NCBI RefSeq assembly: GCF_022669155.1
Contig: NZ_JALBVB010000040.1
Span: 30,755-94,754, forward strand
Origin: Kineococcus sp. TRM81007
Lineage (GTDB): Bacteria > Actinomycetota > Actinomycetes > Actinomycetales > Kineococcaceae
Length of the DNA stretch: 64,000 bases
Direction of reading: 5' to 3'
Part shown: piece after piece, positions 36,183-43,543 of the stretch
Position numbering within the stretch: position 1 is the stretch's first letter
Layout: every line of letters begins with the position of its first letter
Made by a program: the position numbers and the translations under genes
The notes under the pieces: model-generated
The model's database searches: none
What the model was told of the DNA's origin: nothing
The model's input: only the letters and a program-made list of their open reading frames with translations

Positions 36183-37133
36183 CTACCGGGGACTGCTGAC
36201 GTCGGTCCCGTGCTCCTCGAGGATCGCGTCGAGGACGCGCCGGGCTGCAGTCGACTCCTCGTCGTCCCGGTCGACGGTCCGGGCGCAGGTGGCCAGGGTC
36301 TTCCACAGCGCCCAGCCCCGCCCTCGCGCCCAGGTGGCCTCGTCGACGGCCAGCCGGTCCCGGAAGGCTCGCCGGCCCGTGGCGTCCAGCAGCGTCCACG
36401 CTCCCGCCAGGTCGCACGCGGGGTCTCCGACACCGCAGGTGCCGAAGTCGATGACGGCCGCCAGTCGTCCGTCGTCGAGCAGCAGGTTGCCGGCGGCGAC
36501 GTCACCGTGGAACCAGACCGGGACTCGGTCCCAGCGTGCGTCCAGAGCCGTCGCCCAGACCTCGCGGGCCAGCTCGGCGTCGATGCGGCCGTGCAACGCC
36601 TCCAGCGCGGTCCGGGTCGTCGCGTCGTAGGTGCGCAGGGTGCCGCCGCGGAACCAGTTGTGCGTTCCCGGCGGTGGTCCGTCGGTGGGGTCGACTCGTT
36701 GCAGGGCGGTGAGGAAGTCGGCGAGGTCGAGGGCGAAGCGGACCGGGTCGGCGATGCCGCCGGTGAGGTTCTCCGCGGTCACCGGTTCCCCGTCGAGCCA
36801 GCGGTAGACCGACCAGGCGAAGGGGTAGTCCGCGCTGGGCCGGCCCTTGCCCAGTGGGGTGGGGATGGGAAGCGGCAGCTGCGCGGCGAGCCGGGGAAGC
36901 CAGCGGTGCTCCTTGTCCACCGCCGGGGCGTACTCAGCGGCGGCGGGCAGGCGCACCGACATGCGCGAGCCGAGGTGGAACGTCCAGTTGTCCCAGCCGC
37001 CGTCGGCCACCGCGCGGACCGGGAGGTCGGACCACTGGGGGAACTGCTCGGCGATGAGCTGCTGCACCAGGTCGGCGCTGACGGTGATGCGGGTGGGGAC
37101 AGGTCCGAGGTCGTGCCCGCTGCTCACGCGCAT
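36183..37133 (-). CDS. APH-family phosphotransferase
   Basis: A 316-residue aminoglycoside-phosphotransferase-fold kinase. The catalytic loop is WFHGDVAAGNLLLDDG near residue 205, with Asp base and Asn. The DFG-equivalent AVIDFGTCGVGDPACDLA follows near 225. The N-terminal lobe has GGWDNWTFHLGSRMSVRLP. It matches the subgroup of small-molecule kinases often annotated as aminoglycoside phosphotransferase, but the substrate is not established. ATG 37133 and GTG 37127 are alternative starts. Confidence 0.82.
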   Translation of the reverse strand: MRVSSGHDLGPVPTRITVSADLVQQLIAEQFPQWSDLPVRAVADGGWDNWTFHLGSRMSVRLPAAAEYAPAVDKEHRWLPRLAAQLPLPIPTPLGKGRPSADYPFAWSVYRWLDGEPVTAENLTGGIADPVRFALDLADFLTALQRVDPTDGPPPGTHNWFRGGTLRTYDATTRTALEALHGRIDAELAREVWATALDARWDRVPVWFHGDVAAGNLLLDDGRLAAVIDFGTCGVGDPACDLAGAWTLLDATGRRAFRDRLAVDEATWARGRGWALWKTLATCARTVDRDDEESTAARRVLDAILEEHGTDVSSPR

Positions 37134-37405
37134 CGGGTCGGAGTGCTCACGACTACCGGTGTGGCGGTGTCCTCGCGCGCTGCCCGGCCTGCTTCTCCAT
37201 CGTCGACCACGAGGCCAGGCTGGCAGATCGGGCCTGCTGCGCTCAGCCGCGTTCAGTGGAGTCCACCAGAGTGGTGTGCGGAGGGGCGGGACTGCTGCAT
37301 CGACCGGTGACGACCTGACCCGCCCCAGCCGACGACGTGGAGGTCGCACCGCACACGGCCCGGGGTCCTCGGCACCGGCTTCGCCGGCACCTATCCGCGA
37401 ACCGC

Positions 37406-37419
37406 TATGCTGATGCATG
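37406..37419 (+). promoter_or_regulatory. -10 box of a leaderless promoter
   Basis: TATGCT (37406-37411) ends 5 nt before ATG 37417 and no Shine-Dalgarno is present, so the EamA mRNA is probably leaderless. No convincing -35 is seen at the usual distance. Confidence 0.5.
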
Positions 37420-38367
37420 ACAGAACCCAGTAGCACTACCGCCGCGGAACCCGCTGTGCTACCCACCCGACCGTCCGGCGGCCCGAGCGCGAAGGCCCTC
37501 CCCGCCGCGGCCGGACCGCTGCTGGGCCTCCTCGGCGTCGTGGTGTTCTCCTTCACGCTGCCGTTCACCCGCATCGCCGTGCGGACCCTCGACCCGCTCT
37601 TCGTCGGAGCGGGCCGCGCCGTCGTCGCCGGCGTGCTCGCCGCTGCGGTGCTCGCCGCCACCCGCGCGCCCCGCCCGCCGCTGCGGCTGGTGCCGCGACT
37701 GCTGCTCGTCGTCGTCGGAGTCGTCGCCGGTTTCCCCCTGCTGACGAGCGCCGCGCTGCGCGAGGTGCCCGCCGCGCACGGCGCCGTCGTCGTCGGCGTC
37801 CTGCCCGCGGCCACCGCCGTCGCGGTCGTCCTGCGCACCCGCGAACGCCCCGGCACCGGTTTCTGGGCCGCGAGCGCCGCCGGGCTGGCGGCGGTCGTGG
37901 CGTTCGTCGCGCTCAGCGGCGGCGGTCTGGGGGACGTGGGTGCGGGGGACGCGCTCCTGCTGGCGGCCGTCGTCCTCGCGGCGCTCGGTTACGCGGAGGG
38001 CGGCCTGCTGTCCCGGGAACTCGGTGCCTGGCAGACGATCTGCTGGGCGCTCGTGCTGGCCCTGCCCCTGATGGCCGCGATCACCGTCGCCTCCGCCTCC
38101 GGTCAGCGCCCGAGCGCGGGGTGGGCGGGCTGGCTGTCGTTCGGCTACCTCGCGGTGTTCAGCATGTTCCTGGGGTTCTTCGCCTGGTACCGGGGGCTGG
38201 CGATCGGGCCGATGACGCGCGTCAGCCAGGTGCAGCTCGTGCAGTCGGTGCTGACGATCGCCTGGTGCGCGCTGCTGTTCGGCGAGCACGTGGACGCCGC
38301 CGTGGTGGTGGCGGCCGCCGTGGTGCTGGTGTGCGCCGCGGCGGCGGTGCGCGCCCGGGTGCGCTGA
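37417..38367 (+). CDS. EamA/DMT-superfamily transporter
   Basis: A 316-residue inner-membrane permease with about ten hydrophobic helices in two EamA repeats. It has a short hydrophilic N-terminus, GPLLGLLGVVVFSFTLPFTRIAV, and the second-repeat phrase GYLAVFSMFLGFFAWYRGLA, typical of metabolite exporters of the drug/metabolite group. Possible cargo: amino acids or cofactors; not deducible. It ends 27 nt before the convergent HD-domain gene. Confidence 0.88.
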   Translation: MTEPSSTTAAEPAVLPTRPSGGPSAKALPAAAGPLLGLLGVVVFSFTLPFTRIAVRTLDPLFVGAGRAVVAGVLAAAVLAATRAPRPPLRLVPRLLLVVVGVVAGFPLLTSAALREVPAAHGAVVVGVLPAATAVAVVLRTRERPGTGFWAASAAGLAAVVAFVALSGGGLGDVGAGDALLLAAVVLAALGYAEGGLLSRELGAWQTICWALVLALPLMAAITVASASGQRPSAGWAGWLSFGYLAVFSMFLGFFAWYRGLAIGPMTRVSQVQLVQSVLTIAWCALLFGEHVDAAVVVAAAVVLVCAAAAVRARVR

Positions 38368-38393
38368 ACGGGGCGTGCCCGGCGCCGCCCGGG

Positions 38394-39062
38394 TCAGCGC
38401 GGCGGGCGTTCCCCGTCCGGTGCGCTCGCCGGCGCGGGGACCGCGCCCGCGCGTCGCAGCCGGTCCTGCGTGCGGCGCACCGCCCCGCGCACGTACGGCC
38501 CGCGCAGGTGGTGGCACCGGGCGTTCGGGCTGTCCGGGCCGTGCCGGCGCAGCACGTCCGCCAGGCGCTCCTCGACGTCGACGACCTCCCCGTCCGCGGA
38601 GACGGTCTGGTCCGCCCACGTCAGCGCGTCGGCGATCGCCCCCGCGAGGGCGCGCGGGTCGTCGTGCGCGGACAGGGCTCCGGTGAGCCCGCGCACCTGG
38701 GCGGCGAAGCGGGCGCCGGAGTGGTGGGCGACGAGCGAGGCGAGCAGCCGCGGCCACCCGGCTCCCCGCAGGTGGTCGGCGCCGTCGAGGGGGTGGAAGC
38801 CGACGGCGCGCAGGTCCGGGGCGTAACCGACGTCGTGCAGCCACGCGGCCGCCACGAGGACGGGGCGGTCCTGCGGGGCGACGGCGCCCGCACCGGCGGC
38901 GGCGCGGGCGGCCACGGCGCGGGTGTGCTCCCAGCGCGGGTGCAGGTCCTCCAGCAGCTCCCGTGCGAGCCGTTCGGCCGCGGCGACGAGGTCGCCCCCG
39001 GGGTGCGTCGCGAGGCCCCCGGCGGGGGGCGGGACGGTGGCCAGAGCGTGGTCTCCACTCAT
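38394..39062 (-). CDS. HD-domain phosphohydrolase-like protein
   Basis: A 222-residue protein. The HD motif is visible: His in WEHTRAVAARA near residue 45, HD in AAWLHDVGYAPDLR near 74, and a downstream His-His in VAHHSGARFAA. Metal-binding residues are conserved, so a phosphodiesterase or nucleotidase reaction is likely, but the substrate is unknown. ATG 39062 lacks a clear Shine-Dalgarno. The C-terminal part (about 180-222) is Arg/Pro-rich. Confidence 0.82.
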   Translation of the reverse strand: MSGDHALATVPPPAGGLATHPGGDLVAAAERLARELLEDLHPRWEHTRAVAARAAAGAGAVAPQDRPVLVAAAWLHDVGYAPDLRAVGFHPLDGADHLRGAGWPRLLASLVAHHSGARFAAQVRGLTGALSAHDDPRALAGAIADALTWADQTVSADGEVVDVEERLADVLRRHGPDSPNARCHHLRGPYVRGAVRRTQDRLRRAGAVPAPASAPDGERPPR

Positions 39063-39172
39063 GGCGGGAACGGTACGGGGTGCGCCCGCGCGCCGGGAGG
39101 GTCCCAGGTCCATCCCCCCCGCGCGGGTGCACCCCGTGCAGCCGGGCGGTCGCGCTGCGCGACGGCGGCCGG

Positions 39173-40144
39173 TCAGCGCCCCAGCAGGTCGCCCAGCCAC
39201 GCCAGCTGCCGGCGCCAGTGGTGCACCTGGCCACCCTCGTGGTCGTTGAACCGGTACACGTCCAGCTCGGCGGGGCCGCCGTAGGCGCGGTGCGCGGCGT
39301 ACACCGTGGACGGCGGGCACACCCGGTCCATCAGCGCCACGGAGAACAGCGCGGGGGCGCTCGCCCACGGCGCCAGGTGGGCGACGTCGAAGTGGTCCAG
39401 GGTGGCCAGCGCCCGATCGGCCTGGTCGCGGTGCACCGACAGGTACCGGGTGATCTCCAGGTAGGGGTCGAGCCCGCACACCTCGACGGCGCGGCGCAGA
39501 TGGCTCATGAACGGCACGTCGGTCAGCACCGCGCGCACGTCGGGCACCAGGGAACCGGCCGCGAGGGCGAGCGCGCCGCCCTGGCTGGCGCCGGCGACGA
39601 CCACGGCGTCCGCCTGCACGCCGGGCAGGGCCCGGGCGGCCTCCACGGCGCGCGCGGCGTCGGTGTAGACGCGGCGGTAGTAGTACTCCTCCGGGTCGAG
39701 GATGCCGCGGGTGGTGAACCCGGGGGTGGCGGGCCCGGAACCGTGCGGGTCGGGGGTGTGCCCGCCGCCGCCCCACACCGAGCCCTGCCCGCGGGTGTCC
39801 ACCACCAGGTGGGCGTACCCCGCGCTGGCCCAGGTGAGCCGTTCCTCCGGCAGGCCGCGCCCGCCGCCGTAGCCGACGAACTCCACGACGACCGGCAGGG
39901 GGCCGTCCGCGCCGGTCGGGCGCACCAGCCAGGCGCGGACCCGGTCGCCGCCGTAGCCGGCGAACGACACGTCCCAGTGCGCCAAGGTCATCAGATGAGT
40001 GGGGGTCTCGGTGAGCTCCAGGTCCAGGGGGAGCGCACGGGCCGCCGCGAGGGTGCGGTCCCAGAACCCGCGCAGCCCGGGAGGCGGGGTGAAGCTCGGT
40101 TCATAAGCTTCGAGGTCGGCCTGGGTCATCTCGGACAGGGGCAC
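39173..40144 (-). CDS. Acetyl xylan esterase/cephalosporin-C deacetylase-family hydrolase
   Basis: A 323-residue AXE1-family serine esterase without signal peptide, so cytoplasmic. It has the family start MTQADLEAYEPSFTPPPGL, the oxyanion GYGGGRGLP region, nucleophile Ser in AGASQGGALALAAG near residue 185, Asp in ALMDRVCPPSTVY and His in NDHEGGQVHH. GTG 40144 has GGAGG upstream. Divergent from the fucose operon across 187 bp, it probably removes acetyl groups from imported fucosylated oligosaccharides. Confidence 0.9.
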   Translation of the reverse strand: MPLSEMTQADLEAYEPSFTPPPGLRGFWDRTLAAARALPLDLELTETPTHLMTLAHWDVSFAGYGGDRVRAWLVRPTGADGPLPVVVEFVGYGGGRGLPEERLTWASAGYAHLVVDTRGQGSVWGGGGHTPDPHGSGPATPGFTTRGILDPEEYYYRRVYTDAARAVEAARALPGVQADAVVVAGASQGGALALAAGSLVPDVRAVLTDVPFMSHLRRAVEVCGLDPYLEITRYLSVHRDQADRALATLDHFDVAHLAPWASAPALFSVALMDRVCPPSTVYAAHRAYGGPAELDVYRFNDHEGGQVHHWRRQLAWLGDLLGR

Positions 40145-40201
40145 GGCGGGTCTCCTCCGGCGGGTGACCACCGGGGCGACAGCGTCCCGGTGGTGACGGA
40201 T

Positions 40202-40222
40202 TCATCAGATGACATCTTGACG
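40202..40222. promoter_or_regulatory. Palindrome and -35 between esterase and fucose operon
   Basis: TCATC-A-GATGA (40202-40212) is a perfect 11-bp inverted repeat, followed by TTGACG (40217-40222), a good -35. Position fits joint control of the esterase and the nine-gene run. No regulator gene is encoded in the locus; the binding protein is unknown. Confidence 0.5.
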
Positions 40223-40331
40223 CATGTGCGCGTCCGGGGGCATCCTCCTCCTACCGGTCACCGGCGGCGGACCTCCGTCGCGAGACGTCGAGGCCGCACC
40301 CCGACGCGGTGGTGCGCGCAGAGGAGACACG

Positions 40332-41648
40332 ATGATGTGGACCACCCGGACGAGCCCCGCCGCGCCCCGCGCGGGCCGGGCCGCCGCCCTGCTGTGCACC
40401 GTCGGCCTGCTGGCCGCCTGCGGCGGCGGTGGCGGTGACGCCGCGGCGGGCGGTGGCGACGACCCCATCCAGTTCTGGGGGTGGGTCCCCGGCCTGGAGG
40501 AGCAGGTCGCGCAGTGGAACACCGAGAACCCCGACACTCCGGTGGAGTTCCACCGCATGACCGGCGACGACGGCAAGAAGGTGGAGGCCGCCGTGGACGC
40601 CGGCGCCGGCCCCGACATCGTGCAGCTGTCCACTCACGACCTGCCCGACTACGTCATCAACGACCGGGTGCAGCCCATCACCGAGTTCGTCGCCGACACC
40701 GAGGACCTCTACACCCCGTCCTCGTGGCAGTCGGTGACGCTGGCCGGGGAGGTGTACGGCGTCCCCCAGGGCAGCGGGCCCACCGCGATGATGTACCGCG
40801 CGGACGTCTTCGAGAAGCACGGCATCGCCGTGCCCACCACGTGGGACGAGTACGAGCAGGCCGCCGCCGCGCTGCACGCCGCGGACCCGAACGTCTACAT
40901 CGCCGGGTTCTCGCCCAGCGAGATCGGCCAGTGGACGCAGGACGTCTCCCAGGCCGGCGGCACCTACTTCGGCATCGAGGGCGACGCCTGGAGCGTCCAG
41001 GTCGACAGCCCCGAGAGCCGCCGGGTCGCCGAGCGCTGGCAGCGGCTGCTGGACGCCGGCCTGGTGAAGACCACCCAGATGTGGACACCGGAGTACTGGG
41101 CGTCGGTCAACGCCGGGGAGATCGCCACCATCACGTACGCCGCCTGGTTCCCGGTGCAGCTGCAGGAGAACGTCGCCGACCAGGCGGGCCTGTGGCGCGT
41201 CGCGCCGCAGCCCACCTACGACGGCACCTCGGTCGCCGGGGACTCCGGCGGCGCGGCCGACGTGGTGCTCGCCGGCGCCGACGACCTGGAGGGTGCCGCG
41301 GAGTTCCTCACCTGGATCAACAGCGACCCCGAGCAGGTCGAGCACCTCATCTCCGTCGGCGGCATCTTCCCCACCGCCCTGGTCGGTTTCGAGTCCGAGG
41401 CGCTGGCCGAGGAGATGCCGTACTTCGGCGGGCAGCGCATCTACGACGTGTTCCGCCAGGCCGCCGAGGTCGTCCCGCCGACCTGGACCGACGGCCCCGC
41501 CAACGGTCAGGTCGACGCCGACATCACCGACGGGTTCGGCGCGGTCGCCACCGGGTCCAGCACCTTCGCCCAGGTGCTCGCCGAGGCCGACGCCGCCGCC
41601 ACCGACCGGCTCACCGACATGGGCCTCGACGTGGTCGACCCCTCGTGA
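40332..41648 (+). CDS. CUT1 sugar ABC transporter substrate-binding lipoprotein
   Basis: A 438-residue extracellular solute-binding protein family 1 member. The signal peptide ends at the lipobox LLAAC, with the Cys near residue 30. The mature domain has QFWGWVPGLEEQVAQWN, YRADVFEKHGI and TTWDEYEQAA, typical of oligosaccharide binders. ATG 40332 follows GAGGAG. It heads the locus and overlaps the first permease (GTGA). Ligand is inferred from context to be fucose or fuco-oligosaccharides. Confidence 0.92.
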   Translation: MMWTTRTSPAAPRAGRAAALLCTVGLLAACGGGGGDAAAGGGDDPIQFWGWVPGLEEQVAQWNTENPDTPVEFHRMTGDDGKKVEAAVDAGAGPDIVQLSTHDLPDYVINDRVQPITEFVADTEDLYTPSSWQSVTLAGEVYGVPQGSGPTAMMYRADVFEKHGIAVPTTWDEYEQAAAALHAADPNVYIAGFSPSEIGQWTQDVSQAGGTYFGIEGDAWSVQVDSPESRRVAERWQRLLDAGLVKTTQMWTPEYWASVNAGEIATITYAAWFPVQLQENVADQAGLWRVAPQPTYDGTSVAGDSGGAADVVLAGADDLEGAAEFLTWINSDPEQVEHLISVGGIFPTALVGFESEALAEEMPYFGGQRIYDVFRQAAEVVPPTWTDGPANGQVDADITDGFGAVATGSSTFAQVLAEADAAATDRLTDMGLDVVDPS

Positions 41649-42598
41649 GCGTCGTGCCCCTGCCGGCCCGCCGCGCCGCGGGCCGCCGGCCCGCGGCGCG
41701 CCGCACCGGCGGCCGGCACGTGGCCCCGTACGCGTTCGCCGCGCCGTTCGTGGTGCTGTTCCTGGTGTTCCTCGTCGCCCCCATCGTGCTGGCGCTGTGG
41801 CAGAGCATGTTCCGGCAGCGCGCCGCCGGCGGGTTGGGCTTCGGCGGCACCCGCCAGCGCGAGTTCGCCGGTCTGGGCAACTACGTGACGGCGCTGACCG
41901 ACACGGGGTTCACCTCCGGGTTCGCCCGCGTCCTGCTGTACGGGGCCGTGCAGGTCCCGGTGATGCTGGTCCTGGCCCTCGTGCTGGCCCTGCTCTTCGA
42001 CTCCGCGGCGGTGCGCTTCGGGCGGTTCTTCCAGGCCGCGGTGTTCGTGCCGTACGCCGTCCCCGGCGTCATCGCGGCCCTGCTGTGGGGGTTCCTGTAC
42101 CAGCCGGGCGTCAGCCCGATCGTGGGCGGGTTGACCTCGCTGGGCGTGGACGTGGACCTGCTCGCCCCCGGGACGGTGCTGTGGTCGCTGGCGAACATCG
42201 CGCTGTGGTCGAACACCGGCATCAACGTCGTCATCCTGTACGCCGCGCTGCAGTCGGTGCCCGCGGAGGTGGGCGAGGCGGCCCGGGTGGACGGGGCGAG
42301 CGAGGTGCGGGTCGCGCTGAGCATCAAGCTGCCGATGATCCTGCCCGCCCTGCTGCTCACCACGCTGTCGTCGATCATCGGCACGCTGCAGCTGTTCAGC
42401 GAACCCAACGTGCTGCGCACCATCACCTCGAACATCACCAGCGACTACACGCCCAACATGGCGATCTACACGACCTCCACGGAGGCGCAGGACCCGCACC
42501 TGGCCGCGGCCATGGCCGTCCTGCTGGGCGTGTCCACGCTCGTGCTGTCGCTGGTCGTGCTGCGCATCTCGAACCGCAGGAACGGAGCACTGGCGTGA
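41645..42598 (+). CDS. CUT1 sugar ABC permease (MalF-type)
   Basis: A 317-residue permease with six TM segments and a cytoplasmic N-terminal Arg-rich segment of about 25 residues. The EAA loop reads EVGEAARVDGASEVRVALSI near residue 215. The GTG start overlaps the binding-protein stop by 4 bp. Pairs with the next gene. No ATPase is in the locus, as usual where a shared MsiK-type ATPase serves several CUT1 importers. Confidence 0.92.
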   Translation: MSVVPLPARRAAGRRPAARRTGGRHVAPYAFAAPFVVLFLVFLVAPIVLALWQSMFRQRAAGGLGFGGTRQREFAGLGNYVTALTDTGFTSGFARVLLYGAVQVPVMLVLALVLALLFDSAAVRFGRFFQAAVFVPYAVPGVIAALLWGFLYQPGVSPIVGGLTSLGVDVDLLAPGTVLWSLANIALWSNTGINVVILYAALQSVPAEVGEAARVDGASEVRVALSIKLPMILPALLLTTLSSIIGTLQLFSEPNVLRTITSNITSDYTPNMAIYTTSTEAQDPHLAAAMAVLLGVSTLVLSLVVLRISNRRNGALA

Positions 42599-43542
42599 GC
42601 ACCAGCACCCGCACCGGGCCGGGGGCGACACCCGGGGCACCGGCGCCGGCCCCCGCCGCCACCGGTCGCGCCCGCCGCCGCACGGCCACCAGCGCGGGGG
42701 AGCGGCACTCCACCGCCGTGCGGGTCCTGGCCACCGGTGCCGTCGCCGTGGCGACGGTGTACTTCCTGATGCCGGTGTGGTGGATGGTCGTGGCCGCCAC
42801 CAAGTCCAGCACCTCGCTGTTCACCACCCCCGGTTTCTCCTTCGCCGACCCCCAGCTGCTGCAGAACCTTCGGGAGTTGTCCACCTACGACGACGGCATC
42901 TTCTGGCGCTGGGTCCTGAACACCGTCGTGTACTCCGTCGTCGGGTCCGTGCTGACCGTCCTGGTGTGCGCCGCGTGCGGGTACGCGCTGGCCATGTTCG
43001 AGTTCCGCGGCCGCAAGGTGCTGCTGGGCGCGGTGCTGGCGAGCATGCTGGTGCCCGGCACCGTCCTGGCGCAGCCGACGTACCTGCTCGTCGTGGAGCT
43101 CGGCCTGAACAACACCTACGCGGGCGTGCTGCTGCCCTCGATGGTGTACCCCTTCGGGGTCCTGCTGTGCACCGTGTTCGCCCGCTCCTCGATCCCCGTG
43201 GAGCTGCTCGAGGCCGCCCGCCTAGACGGCGCCGGGGAGCTGCGCATCTTCGTGGCCGTCGGCCTGCGGCTGATGACGACCGGGCTGGTCACGGTCCTGC
43301 TGTTCGCGTTCCTGGGCAGCTGGAACAACTACCTGCTGCCGCTGATGGTCCTGACCGACGCCGAGTTGATGCCGCTGACGGTCGGCCTGACCGGCTGGAG
43401 CCAGGCGTCCATCACCATCCCCGGCCTGCAGGTCCTCGTGGTGGCCGGCTCCCTGGTGTCCGTGGTGCCCGTCATCGGCGTGTTCATCGCCCTGCAGCGG
43501 TACTGGCGCTCCGGCCTGACGGCCGGCGGCGTGCGGTTCTGA
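42595..43542 (+). CDS. CUT1 sugar ABC permease (MalG-type)
   Basis: A 315-residue permease. The cytoplasmic N-terminus of about 40 residues is Thr/Ala/Pro-rich. The EAA loop PVELLEAARLDGAGELRIFV lies near residue 210, and six TM segments fit. The GTG start overlaps the MalF-type gene (GTGA). The C-terminal QRYWRSGLTAGGVRF is the standard ending of MalG-type subunits. Confidence 0.92.
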   Translation: MSTSTRTGPGATPGAPAPAPAATGRARRRTATSAGERHSTAVRVLATGAVAVATVYFLMPVWWMVVAATKSSTSLFTTPGFSFADPQLLQNLRELSTYDDGIFWRWVLNTVVYSVVGSVLTVLVCAACGYALAMFEFRGRKVLLGAVLASMLVPGTVLAQPTYLLVVELGLNNTYAGVLLPSMVYPFGVLLCTVFARSSIPVELLEAARLDGAGELRIFVAVGLRLMTTGLVTVLLFAFLGSWNNYLLPLMVLTDAELMPLTVGLTGWSQASITIPGLQVLVVAGSLVSVVPVIGVFIALQRYWRSGLTAGGVRF

Positions 43543-43543
43543 C

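Noticed and set aside
38394-39062. Cas3-type HD nuclease
   Set aside because: Small stand-alone HD protein with no helicase or other cas genes nearby.
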